Positions 1-7,167 of a DNA stretch of 27,558 nucleotides are shown here, in pieces. The notes beneath the pieces were generated by a model. The model was not told the DNA's origin. It saw only the letters and a program-made list of their open reading frames with translations, and searched no databases. The position numbers and the translations under genes are program-made. The stretch is from Ramlibacter sp. (GTDB lineage: Bacteria; Pseudomonadota; Gammaproteobacteria; Burkholderiales; Burkholderiaceae_C): the NCBI GenBank assembly GCA_025351615.1, contig JANXVP010000278.1:1-27558 (forward strand). The letters are read 5' to 3'. Positions within the stretch are counted from its first letter, which is position 1, and each line of letters opens with the position of its first letter.

Positions 1-288
1 AACAACCCGCGCGACCTGGTGCCGGAATCGAACATGCCGGCCTATCCCTGGCTGGAGAAGACCCTGGTGGACAGCGACAGCATCGGCAACCACATGACGG
101 CGCTGCGCCGGGTCGGCGTGCCGTACACCGACGCCGAGATCGCCTAGGCCGGCACGGACATCAAGGGCAAGACAGAGCTCGATGCGCTGGTCGCCTACCT
201 GCAGGGCATGGGCCTGGCCCTGACCAACAACCTCGCCGGCAAGACGGCGTCGGCCGCGCCGGCCGTCGCCGCGCCCGCGGCCAACTGA
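1..288 (+). pseudogene. ccoO: cbb3 oxidase subunit II (CcoO), 3' part, interrupted by in-frame TAG
   Basis: CcoO is the membrane-anchored monohaem cytochrome c subunit of cbb3 oxidase and passes electrons towards the CcoN haem-copper centre. Only the C-terminal part is in the window; the gene enters from the left. The frame reads NNPRDLVPESNMPAYPWLE and continues to RVGVPYTDAEIA, which is typical of the CcoO C-terminus. It then meets TAG at 145-147. The same frame continues with KGKTELDALVAYLQGMG, the conserved last helix of the family, and an Ala/Pro-rich tail to TGA at 286-288. Homology and codon use continue through the TAG, so this is one interrupted gene and not two. A single C-to-T change (CAG to TAG) would explain it. 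It could be a real mutation, a sequencing error or a read-through codon. ccoQ follows after 13 bases. Confidence 0.85.
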
Positions 289-301
289 ACGGAACCCCGA
301 T

Positions 302-442
302 ATGGACTCGATCACCGCGCTGCGCATCCTGGCGACGCTGGCCAGCTTCGCCGCCTTCATCGCCATTGCCTGCTGGGCCTATTCCCGCGGTAACCGCGAG
401 CGCTTCGACGAAGACGCCCGCATCCCGTTCCAGCAGGATTGA
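302..442 (+). CDS. ccoQ: cbb3 oxidase small subunit CcoQ/FixQ
   Basis: This is a 46-residue protein starting MDSITALRILATLASF. One hydrophobic helix covers about residues 6-26, followed by a charged tail with YSRGNRERFDEDARIPF. Length, single helix and the tail with an acidic DEDA stretch fit the CcoQ/FixQ family, which in other proteobacteria stabilises the assembled cbb3 complex. It sits exactly where ccoQ is expected, 13 bases after ccoO and 12 bases before ccoP. The Shine-Dalgarno sequence is weak (GGAACCCC before the ATG), so translation may be coupled to ccoO. If so, the premature TAG in ccoO could reduce CcoQ synthesis; that last point is inference. Confidence 0.88.
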   Translation: MDSITALRILATLASFAAFIAIACWAYSRGNRERFDEDARIPFQQD

Positions 443-454
443 CCAGGAGCTGCC

Positions 455-1372
455 ATGAGCGATTTCAACGAAAGTTTCTGGTCCTTCTATGTCGCCGGCC
501 TGACGCTGGTGGGTATCTTGGCCTGCCTGCTGCTGCTGTGGGTCACGGCCCGCGCCAAGGGCGTGGCCACGGCGGACAACAGCACCGGCCACGTCTGGGA
601 CGGGGACCTGCGCGAGATGAACAATCCCATGCCGCGCTGGTGGGTGTGGCTGTTCGTGCTGACCATTGTCTTTTCGCTGCTGTATCTGGTGGCTTATCCG
701 GGCCTGGGAAGCTATCCGGGCGAGCTGGGCTGGACCACGCGCGGCGAGTACGCCAGCGAGGTGGAGAAAGCCAACCTCGACCTTGCGCCGCTCTATGCGC
801 AGTTCACCATCCGCAAACCCGAAGACCTGGCCGGCGATGCCCTGGCGATGGGCGTGGGGGAGCGGCTGTTCATGAACAACTGCGCGCAATGCCACGGCTC
901 GGATGCGCGCGGCAGCAAGGGATTTCCCAATCTGACCGACAGCGACTGGCTGTACGGCGGCACGCCGGAAAAGATCAAGGAAACCATCACCGGGGGCCGC
1001 CATGGCGTCATGCCGCCGATGGCCGCGGTCGTCGGCACGCCCGACGACGTGAAGAACGTCGCCAACTATGTGCTGAGCCTGTCGGGCAGCCCGAACGACT
1101 CGGTGCGGGCGCAGTTGGGCAAGCCGAAGTTCACGGCGTGCGCTGCCTGTCACGGCGTCGGCGGCAAGGGCAACCAGGCCATCGGCGCCCCCAATCTGAC
1201 CGACGACATATGGCTGCACGGCTACGGTGAACAGGCCATCATCGCAATGGTCGATCACGGCAAAACGAGCGACATGCCCGACCAGGGCGGCAAGCTGACC
1301 GAGGCGCAGATTCATGTGCTCACCGCCTATGTCTGGGGCCTGTCGAACAAGCCGGCGCCCGCGCGACCGTAA
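455..1372 (+). CDS. ccoP: cbb3 oxidase dihaem cytochrome c subunit CcoP/FixP
   Basis: CcoP (305 residues) takes electrons from soluble or membrane cytochromes and hands them to CcoO in the periplasm. The N-terminal FixP domain has two hydrophobic segments (about residues 10-32 and 62-82), consistent with an anchored N-terminus. Two c-type haem sites follow, CAQCH at residues 143-147 and CAACH at 229-233. Each has a downstream Met-containing loop (GVMPPM and SDMPDQGG) that could supply the axial ligand. Length and order are normal for CcoP. The ATG is preceded by an AGGAGC Shine-Dalgarno sequence. It is followed by ccoG after 11 bases, so the genes are clearly one operon. Nothing in it looks damaged, unlike ccoO. 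Confidence 0.96.
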   Translation: MSDFNESFWSFYVAGLTLVGILACLLLLWVTARAKGVATADNSTGHVWDGDLREMNNPMPRWWVWLFVLTIVFSLLYLVAYPGLGSYPGELGWTTRGEYASEVEKANLDLAPLYAQFTIRKPEDLAGDALAMGVGERLFMNNCAQCHGSDARGSKGFPNLTDSDWLYGGTPEKIKETITGGRHGVMPPMAAVVGTPDDVKNVANYVLSLSGSPNDSVRAQLGKPKFTACAACHGVGGKGNQAIGAPNLTDDIWLHGYGEQAIIAMVDHGKTSDMPDQGGKLTEAQIHVLTAYVWGLSNKPAPARP

Positions 1373-1383
1373 GCGGAGCCGGC

Positions 1384-2814
1384 GTGCAGTCGACCCCCGT
1401 GCGCAAGGTCATTCCTATCGTTGCGGCACTGCCGCATGGTGACGACGGATCGCTCTACGAGGCGCACAAGAAAATTTATCCGCGTTCGGTGGGCGGCCGC
1501 TTCGCCCGCTGGCGCTGGGTCTTCGTGGCCCTGACGCAGCTGGTCTTCTATGGGCTGCCGTGGCTGCAATGGGGTCAGCGGCAAGCCGTGCTGTTCGACG
1601 TCGGCGCGCGCCGCTTCTACCTGTTCGGGTCGGTCCTGTATCCGCAGGACTTCATCTACCTGACAGGCCTGCTGGTGATCAGCGCGCTGTCCCTGTTCCT
1701 GTTCACTGCGGTGGCGGGGCGTTTGTGGTGCGGCTTCGCCTGTCCGCAAACCGTGTACACCGAAATTTTCATGTGGATCGAGCGCAAGGTGGAGGGCGAC
1801 CGGGGCGCCCGGATGCGGCGAGACGGAGCGCCGCTGACCCTGGACAAACTGCTGAGAAAATGGGTCAAGCACCTGCTCTGGCTTTCGCTGGCGATGTGGA
1901 CCGGCTTTACCTTCGTGGGCTACTTCACGCCCGTGCGCGAGCTCGGCGTGGAATTCCTTGGGCTGCGGATGGGGTCATGGGAAGTGTTCTGGGTGTTCTT
2001 CTACGGCATCGCCACCTATGGCAATGCCGGCTTCCTGCGCGAGCAGGTGTGCAAGTACATGTGTCCCTACGCGCGTTTCCAGAGCGCGATGTTCGACCGC
2101 GACACGCTGATCGTGAGTTACGACGGCGAGCGCGGCGAGCCGCGCGGCGCCCGCTCCCGCAAGGCCGACATCTCCATGCTCGCGCTGGGCTCGTGCGTGG
2201 ACTGCACGCTGTGCGTTCAGGTCTGTCCGACCGGCATCGACATCCGCGAAGGATTGCAGTATGAATGCATCGGCTGTGCCGCCTGCGTCGACGTTTGCGA
2301 CACTGTCATGGACAAGATGGCCTATCCGCGCGGCCTCATCCGCTTCACCACGCAGAACGCGATGGTCGGCCACTGGAGCCCGCAGCAGACATGGCGGCGG
2401 GTGTTGCGGCCGCGGGTGCTGGTGTACGGCGCCGTCTTGGCCGCGCTGTGCGTCGGCTTTCTCTGGACCTTCGCCGCCCGCGTTCCACTCAAGGTCGACG
2501 TGGTGCGCGATCGCGCCGCGCTCTCGCGCATCGTCGCCGGCGGGAGCCTCGAGAATGTCTACCGGCTGCAGATCATGAACGCCACCGAGCAGCCGCAGCG
2601 TTACAGCATCGCTGCGCACGGACTGGACGGCATGGCGATCGTCTCGGACCCGCAGGTCCAGGTCGGCCCGGCCGAATCGCGTTGGGTTGCCGTGCGTTTG
2701 CAGATGCGTGCCGGCACCGCCGCGCCCGGCTCCCACGCGATTGAATTCACGGTCGTGGACGCGTCGGGACAGGCGGTCGTGAGCGAGAAGTCCGTGTTCC
2801 TGGTTCCCCATTAG
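1384..2814 (+). CDS. ccoG: cbb3 oxidase assembly protein CcoG/FixG (4Fe-4S, cupric reductase family)
   Basis: CcoG is a membrane iron-sulphur protein needed for cbb3 assembly; family members reduce Cu(II) so that copper can be delivered to CcoN. The 476-residue product has several hydrophobic segments in the first 210 residues and a CGFACPQ motif (Cys116, Cys120). Two ferredoxin-type clusters follow, CVDCTLCVQVCP from Cys271 and CIGCAACVDVCD from Cys295. After a last membrane helix near residue 345 there is an immunoglobulin-like FixG C-terminal domain of about 110 residues. The start is GTG with GGAG 5 bases upstream and 11 bases after ccoP. Length is normal for the family. Confidence 0.95.
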   Translation: MQSTPVRKVIPIVAALPHGDDGSLYEAHKKIYPRSVGGRFARWRWVFVALTQLVFYGLPWLQWGQRQAVLFDVGARRFYLFGSVLYPQDFIYLTGLLVISALSLFLFTAVAGRLWCGFACPQTVYTEIFMWIERKVEGDRGARMRRDGAPLTLDKLLRKWVKHLLWLSLAMWTGFTFVGYFTPVRELGVEFLGLRMGSWEVFWVFFYGIATYGNAGFLREQVCKYMCPYARFQSAMFDRDTLIVSYDGERGEPRGARSRKADISMLALGSCVDCTLCVQVCPTGIDIREGLQYECIGCAACVDVCDTVMDKMAYPRGLIRFTTQNAMVGHWSPQQTWRRVLRPRVLVYGAVLAALCVGFLWTFAARVPLKVDVVRDRAALSRIVAGGSLENVYRLQIMNATEQPQRYSIAAHGLDGMAIVSDPQVQVGPAESRWVAVRLQMRAGTAAPGSHAIEFTVVDASGQAVVSEKSVFLVPH

Positions 2815-2829
2815 AGAAAGGGCAAGACA

Positions 2830-3093
2830 ATGCATTCGAGCAACGCTTCGCAAATCCCATCCGCGCCATGGTGGACGTTCGGGTATCTCTGGCTGGTGAT
2901 CGCGGGGCCCGCAGCCGTCGTCGTGGCATCGATCGCGACGGTCTGGCTGACACTGGCCTTTCCGGAGACGCTGGTGGCCCAGGACTATTACCAGCAGGGG
3001 ATCGACATCAACAAGACCCTCGCCGCGCAACGGGCCAAGGCTATGGTCCCGGCGATGCAGGGCCGCAACCACGCCGCCACGCCGGCGAAATGA
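2830..3093 (+). CDS. ccoH: short FixH/CcoH-like membrane protein
   Basis: This is an 87-residue protein with one hydrophobic helix (about residues 16-42), then TLAFPETLVAQDYYQQGIDINKTLAAQRAK. The PETLVAQDYYQQGIDIN segment resembles the region following the helix in FixH/CcoH proteins, which help cbb3 assembly. Classical FixH proteins carry a longer periplasmic domain (about 150-170 residues in total), so this is a short form with the distal domain missing. It follows ccoG by 15 bases with a good AAAGGG Shine-Dalgarno sequence. ccoI and ccoS do not follow it; they may lie upstream of the window. The identification rests on position plus the short motif. Confidence 0.8.
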   Translation: MHSSNASQIPSAPWWTFGYLWLVIAGPAAVVVASIATVWLTLAFPETLVAQDYYQQGIDINKTLAAQRAKAMVPAMQGRNHAATPAK

Positions 3094-3117
3094 GCGCGCT
3101 CTGCCGCTACGTGCCCG

Positions 3118-3582
3118 TCACGCAGTCTTGTGTCGGGCGTCGCCGGTTGCGCGAAACACCAGCACCGGAACCGGGGTCTGGCGAATGATCTGCTCGGCGC
3201 CGCTGCCCAGCAATACGCGTTCCAGGCCGCGCCGTCCGTGGGTGCCGACCACGATCAGGTCGGCATTCCAGCGCATGGCCGCCTCGGCGACGGCGTTGCC
3301 CAGGCGTTCGCCAGACTTGTCGGACACCATGTGGTCGGCTTCGACGCCTGCGGACTGAGCCACAGCCAAGCCCGCGCTCAGAACACGCTCGGCCGCCTGG
3401 CGCAGGGCCTGGACCAGGTTCCCGGCGTAACCGCCGTAGTCGCTGTCGGCTGCCAACCGGTCTTCGAGCACGTGCAGCAGGCGCACGCGTCCGCCGCCGT
3501 CGCGTGCGAGTTGCAGGGCCGCGACCAGGGCCTGCGTGGCAGTGTGGCTGCCGTCGATCGGAACCAGGATTCGCTTGAACAT
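3118..3582 (-). CDS. universal stress protein, UspA family (ATP-binding type)
   Basis: The 154-residue protein starts MFKRILVPIDGSHTATQAL, the standard Usp beginning. It ends with the nucleotide-binding signature VVGTHGRRGLERVLLGSGAEQII (GTHG at residues 113-116, GS at 126-127), so it is of the ATP-binding class. An in-frame ATG 11 codons upstream (to 3615) is possible. I prefer 3582 because the Usp fold begins there and because the inferred FNR-dependent transcription start (about 3607) lies downstream of the longer start. Usp proteins act in the cytoplasm under stress or low oxygen. The gene converges on the cco operon and diverges from the kinase gene. An FNR box at 3642-3655 points to induction at low oxygen. 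Confidence 0.92.
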   Translation of the reverse strand: MFKRILVPIDGSHTATQALVAALQLARDGGGRVRLLHVLEDRLAADSDYGGYAGNLVQALRQAAERVLSAGLAVAQSAGVEADHMVSDKSGERLGNAVAEAAMRWNADLIVVGTHGRRGLERVLLGSGAEQIIRQTPVPVLVFRATGDARHKTA

Positions 3583-3613
3583 GGCGGCTTTCGGCGGGTG
3601 GTGGAGTTGGTCC

Positions 3614-3655
3614 ACTGTGGGCGCAGCACGTGGGGCCCGGATTGACGTGGGTCAA
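3614..3655 (-). promoter_or_regulatory. FNR-type operator and -10 upstream of uspA
   Basis: TTGACGTGGGTCAA at 3642-3655 is a perfect palindrome of FNR/ANR type (TTGAC-N4-GTCAA). On the minus strand, 22 bases further on, lies CACAGT (3619-3614), the same hexamer at the same distance as in the hemN promoter. This is the geometry of a class II FNR promoter with the site centred near -41.5, giving a start near 3607. The same site lies 50 bases before the GTG of the kinase gene on the other strand and could also affect that gene. Confidence 0.75.
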
Positions 3656-3705
3656 GTAGAACTCCTGCCTGCTGTAAATTCAGGCTTTTACCTGGTTCAT
3701 CCGAC

Positions 3706-5190
3706 GTGCCCCATCCTATTATCGAAAGTCTGGTTTCCGCAGCGGCGGTGAGCAGCGATGCCAACGCAGCGGCCCTGCTGGCTGGCGTGCTCGATTCGGC
3801 GATGGATGCGATCATCAGCGTCGACCGGGAGCAAAGGATCATCCTGTACAACCGTGCCGCGGAAACGGTTTTTGGCTGGCCGAGGCAGGAGATCATGGGC
3901 CAGCAGTTGGATCGGCTGATACCGCAACGTTTCCGCGCCGGCCATACCCAGCATGTGGAGCGGTTCTCGGCAACCGGTGTCACGTCGCGCCGTATGGGCG
4001 CCCGCACCGTGATCTACGGGCTGCGTGCCAACGGGCAGGAGTTTCCGCTCGACGCATCCATTTCACAGCTCGATACGCCAGGGGGCAGGCTGTTCACGGT
4101 GATCCTGCGGGACATCACGCAACGGCTGGCGGCCGAAGAGAAGCACGCGCGGCTGGCAGCCCGGCTGTCGGGCCTGCTGGATTCGGCGATGGACGCGATC
4201 ATCACGGTCGATGAGGGGCAGATCATTTGCCTGTACAACCGCGCGGCGGAAAAGATCTTCGGCTGGCCCAGCGACCAGGCGCTTGGCCAGCCGCTCGAGC
4301 GCCTGATGCCGGCGCGCTTTCGGCCCGGCCACAGCCAGCACATGCAGCGCTTCGGTCTGACCGGCGTCACCTCACGCCGCATGGGAGATGGCACCGTGAT
4401 TTACGGGCTGCGGGCCAACGGGGAAGAATTCCCCATGGATGCTTCGATCTCGCAGCTGGAAACCGGCGGGGAGGGAAAGCTGTTCACCGTGATCCTGCGC
4501 GACGTCACCGAGCGGGTGCGCGCGCAGGAGGAATGCAGCGCCTTCGCCACGGCCGCCAGTGCGATCCGCGAAGAAGAGAAAAGCCGGGTCGCGCGCGAGC
4601 TCCACGACGAGTTGGCCCAGTCGCTGACGGCCCTCAAGATGGACACCAACTGGGTGCGCGACAACGTGGCGTCGGCACCTGAACTGGCGCAGCAGAAGCT
4701 TTCCGAGATGCTGGGCCTGCTGGACGGGGCGGTGGCGTCGACGCGCCGCATCGCGTCCGATCTGCGGCCGCTGTTGCTGGATGACCTGGGGCTTGCACCG
4801 GCGATCGAGTGGCTGGCCGGCACCTTCACCCAGCGGCACGGCATCCCCTGCAGGCTGCGCATGGAAGAAGACCTGGAGCTGCAGGAGCCCTATGCCACCG
4901 CCGTGTTCCGCATCGTGCAGGAGTCGCTGGCCAACGTGGCCAAGCACGCGGATGCAACCGACGTGAACGTGTCGGTGCAGCGGCGGCGGGGAGAGATCGT
5001 GCTGACGGTGCAGGACGACGGGCGTGGCTTCGATGCCGCCGCGCAGCGTTCCGTGACCTCGCTCGGCCTGTTGGGCCTGCAGGAGCGCGCCCAGTTGCTC
5101 AAGGGGACGGTGGAGATATCCAGCGCACCCGGCGAGGGCACGCGTATCGGCGTGCGCATTCCATTCTTGCAACCCGAGGCGACACGATGA
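3706..5190 (+). CDS. soluble PAS-PAS sensor histidine kinase (HisKA_3 type)
   Basis: The 494-residue cytoplasmic kinase has no membrane segment. Two very similar PAS domains span about residues 28-140 and 157-270. A HisKA_3 dimerisation helix follows with phosphoacceptor His300 in ARELHDELAQSL, then an HATPase domain with VQESLANVAKHA (N box), DDGRGFD and GLLGLQERA (G boxes). This is the NarX/DegS-like family that pairs with NarL-type regulators, and such a gene overlaps its stop codon. Both PAS domains carry His (80 and 209) at the position of the FixL haem ligand, so gas sensing by haem is possible but unproven. The start is GTG with no clear Shine-Dalgarno sequence; an alternative GTG is at 3748. 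The signal is unknown; the cbb3/FNR setting suggests oxygen, NO or redox state. Confidence 0.92.
   Translation: MPHPIIESLVSAAAVSSDANAAALLAGVLDSAMDAIISVDREQRIILYNRAAETVFGWPRQEIMGQQLDRLIPQRFRAGHTQHVERFSATGVTSRRMGARTVIYGLRANGQEFPLDASISQLDTPGGRLFTVILRDITQRLAAEEKHARLAARLSGLLDSAMDAIITVDEGQIICLYNRAAEKIFGWPSDQALGQPLERLMPARFRPGHSQHMQRFGLTGVTSRRMGDGTVIYGLRANGEEFPMDASISQLETGGEGKLFTVILRDVTERVRAQEECSAFATAASAIREEEKSRVARELHDELAQSLTALKMDTNWVRDNVASAPELAQQKLSEMLGLLDGAVASTRRIASDLRPLLLDDLGLAPAIEWLAGTFTQRHGIPCRLRMEEDLELQEPYATAVFRIVQESLANVAKHADATDVNVSVQRRRGEIVLTVQDDGRGFDAAAQRSVTSLGLLGLQERAQLLKGTVEISSAPGEGTRIGVRIPFLQPEATR
3787..4512 (+). repeat. tandem duplication of the PAS-coding unit inside the kinase gene
   Basis: The two PAS units share long identical protein stretches: LDSAMDAII, YNRAAE, FGWP, TGVTSRRMG, VIYGLRANG and LFTVILRD. 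The DNA is also close (for example tcggcgatggatgcgatcatc against tcggcgatggacgcgatcatc). The copies start near 3787 and 4174. This looks like an internal duplication within one gene that has since diverged at selected residues, such as Arg100 in copy 1 against Gly229 in copy 2. Confidence 0.8.
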
Positions 5191-5831
5191 TCCGGATCGT
5201 GATCGCCGACGACCACGCCATCGTGCGGGAAGGCCTCAAGCGCATTGTCGCCTCCGCCGAGGACATGGAGGTGCTGGCCGAAGCAGCCGACGGCACGGAG
5301 GTCATGCAGCGAGTGCGTGAGGCCGACTTCGACGTGCTGGTGCTGGATCTGTCCATGCCCGGACGCAGCGGCATGGAGTTGATCAAGCTGGCCAAGGCCG
5401 AGAAGCCCCGGCTGCGGATCCTCGTGCTCAGCATGCACCAGGAGCTTCAGTACGCGGTCCGCGCGATCAAGTCCGGCGCGAGCGGTTACCTGACCAAGGA
5501 AAGCGCGCCAGCCCAGCTGGTCCTGGCGTTGCGCAAGATCGCGGGGGGCGGCGCTTTCATCAGCGCCGAAGTCGCCGAGCAGCTGGCACTGGGCGCGATG
5601 CCCGGCGGCACTTCGGCCTTGCACGACGCGTTGTCCGCCCGCGAGTTCGAAGTGTTCCGGCTGCTTGCGGCCGGGCAGTCGGTGACTGACATCGCCGCCA
5701 GACTCAATGTCTCGGTGAAGACCGTCAGCAGCCACAAGGCCAACCTGATGCTGAAGATGTCGCTGCACAACCAGAGCGAACTGTTGCGCTACGCGATCCG
5801 CCACGGGCTGGCGGAGCCGCTGGAGCCCTGA
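5187..5831 (+). CDS. NarL/FixJ-type response regulator
   Basis: The 214-residue transcription regulator has an N-terminal receiver domain with acidic pocket Asp8/Asp9 and phosphoacceptor Asp54 in VLVLDLSMPGRSG, followed by the conserved Lys in YLTKES. The C-terminal LuxR-type helix-turn-helix includes LSAREFEVFRLLAAGQS and SVKTVSSHKANLMLKM. Its ATG overlaps the kinase TGA (ATGA at 5187-5190), so the two are translationally coupled and form one two-component system. The reading frame is open further upstream, but that is kinase sequence in another frame; MIRIVIADDH is the normal start of the family. Target genes cannot be read from the sequence; the nearby respiratory genes are candidates. Confidence 0.95.
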   Translation: MIRIVIADDHAIVREGLKRIVASAEDMEVLAEAADGTEVMQRVREADFDVLVLDLSMPGRSGMELIKLAKAEKPRLRILVLSMHQELQYAVRAIKSGASGYLTKESAPAQLVLALRKIAGGGAFISAEVAEQLALGAMPGGTSALHDALSAREFEVFRLLAAGQSVTDIAARLNVSVKTVSSHKANLMLKMSLHNQSELLRYAIRHGLAEPLEP

Positions 5832-5954
5832 CGCCGGGCTAGGACGATTCCGAGGCGCTCTAGGCGGCGGCAAGGCGTTAAACCGGATTCTTCCGAGGTC
5901 CTGATTCAGCCGTCGCCGATGTTGCGAGGGTGCGCTGCTGGGCACAGTGACCCC

Positions 5955-6344
5955 ATGCCAGCCAGCACCGCCTCCATCAAGGTTTTCCTCGCGGACGACT
6001 CTGACCTGATCTGCGACCGGATCGCGAAGATCCTCACGGCCGCCGGAATGACGGTCGTCGGCCGCGGCGACTCCCCCCAGCGCTGTCTCGACGGCATCCT
6101 GGCCTGCCGCCCGGATGTGGTGGTGCTGGACGTGCAACTGATCGGCGGTGTGGGGCTGGATGTCCTGCGCACCGTGCGCATTGCCGCGCCGGAAGTCGGC
6201 TTTGTCGTTTTCAGCAACAACTCGGGCCCGGCTTACCGCATGCGCTACCTCGCCGAAGGGGCGCTCGAGTTCGTGGACAAGAGCACCGAGTTCAGCCAGC
6301 TCGTCCCCGCGGTCGCGCGGGTCGGCGAACACGTCACTCATTGA
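5955..6344 (+). CDS. stand-alone receiver-domain response regulator
   Basis: The 129-residue protein consists only of a CheY-like receiver: acidic pair in FLADDSD (Asp14/Asp15), phosphoacceptor Asp59 in VVVLDVQL, Ser87 and Lys109 in VDKS. There is no DNA-binding or enzymatic output domain. I start it at ATG 5955, because residues before it (from 5919) do not belong to the fold. It lies 123 bases after the NarL-type regulator and 21 bases before fnr, so it is probably cotranscribed with fnr. It could be a phosphate sink for the PAS-PAS kinase, a partner of another kinase, or act by protein contact. It is not obviously chemotactic, as no che genes are near. Confidence 0.88.
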   Translation: MPASTASIKVFLADDSDLICDRIAKILTAAGMTVVGRGDSPQRCLDGILACRPDVVVLDVQLIGGVGLDVLRTVRIAAPEVGFVVFSNNSGPAYRMRYLAEGALEFVDKSTEFSQLVPAVARVGEHVTH

Positions 6345-6365
6345 GACTCAAAAAAGGGAATTCCC

Positions 6366-7154
6366 ATGTCCATCGCCGTCCTTGAAGCCCCCGCCCGCGC
6401 AATTCCGATTCTGCGCGCGTTGATGACCGGCGAGAGCAATGCGGTTGCGCCCCTCAAATCGGTGTGCTCCAACTGCCACCTGCGGGAGTTGTGCCTGCCA
6501 TGCGGCATGGAGTGCACCGACGTCGAGCGCCTCGACAGCATGATGTTCAGCCGGCGCCGGGTCAAGGCGGGCAGCAACCTGTACCGCGAAGGCGATCGTT
6601 TTCAGTACATCTATGCCGTGCGCAGCGGCACCTTCAAGACCAGCCTGGAACTGGCCGACGGACGCGAGCAGGTCAGCGGTTTCTACCTTGGCGGAGAGTT
6701 GATGGGACTGGACGGCGTGGCCCATGGCAAGCATGCGAGCAGCGCCACTGCGCTGGACGACGCCGACGTCTGCGCGATTCCCTACACCCACCTGAGCGAG
6801 CTGTCTGCGGCCTATCCAGGCATGCAGAATATCGTCAGCCGGCTCATGAGCCGGGAGATCGTGCGCGAACACAGCCTGATGATGCTGCTCGGGAGCATGA
6901 ATGCCGAGGAGCGGCTGGCCGCTTTCCTGCTGAACCTCTCGCAGCGGCTCAAGGCGCGCGGCTATTCACCGATCGAATTCCACCTGCGCATGTCCCGCGC
7001 CGAAATCGGCAGTTACCTCGGGATGAAACTGGAGACCGTCAGCCGCACTTTCTCGGCGTTCCAGCAGCAAGGGCTGCTCGAAGTCGACAAGCGCCACATC
7101 TGCATCGCCGACCTGGTGGGCCTGACGCATGCGCTCGATATGCGCATGCACTGA
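6366..7154 (+). CDS. fnr: FNR-type oxygen-sensing transcription regulator (4Fe-4S, CRP/FNR family)
   Basis: The 262-residue regulator carries the FNR iron-sulphur signature: Cys34, Cys37 and Cys43 in CSNCHLRELC, and a fourth Cys136 in DVCAIPY, matching E. coli FNR Cys20/23/29/122. The effector-like domain is followed by a helix-turn-helix, SRAEIGSYLGMKLETVSRTF. In it Glu223, Ser226 and Arg227 correspond to the residues that read TTGAT half-sites. In this family the cluster is intact without oxygen, allowing dimerisation and DNA binding. Two extra cysteines (46, 50) follow the signature. The start ATG has an AAGGGA Shine-Dalgarno sequence inside a GGGAATTCCC palindrome. Matching operators lie upstream of uspA and hemN. 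The hemerythrin-type gene follows by 13 bases. Confidence 0.96.
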   Translation: MSIAVLEAPARAIPILRALMTGESNAVAPLKSVCSNCHLRELCLPCGMECTDVERLDSMMFSRRRVKAGSNLYREGDRFQYIYAVRSGTFKTSLELADGREQVSGFYLGGELMGLDGVAHGKHASSATALDDADVCAIPYTHLSELSAAYPGMQNIVSRLMSREIVREHSLMMLLGSMNAEERLAAFLLNLSQRLKARGYSPIEFHLRMSRAEIGSYLGMKLETVSRTFSAFQQQGLLEVDKRHICIADLVGLTHALDMRMH

Positions 7155-7167
7155 CACGGGACTGGAC

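Noticed and set aside
3674..3680. GTAAATT as a -10 for the kinase gene activated by the shared FNR box
   Set aside because: The distance to the FNR box differs from that in the two matched promoters and there is no second support.
4890..6341. 483-codon open frame on the minus strand opposite the kinase and regulator genes
   Set aside because: It is antisense to three well-supported genes, has no recognisable domain and a His/Arg/Gln-rich shadow composition typical of GC-rich genomes.
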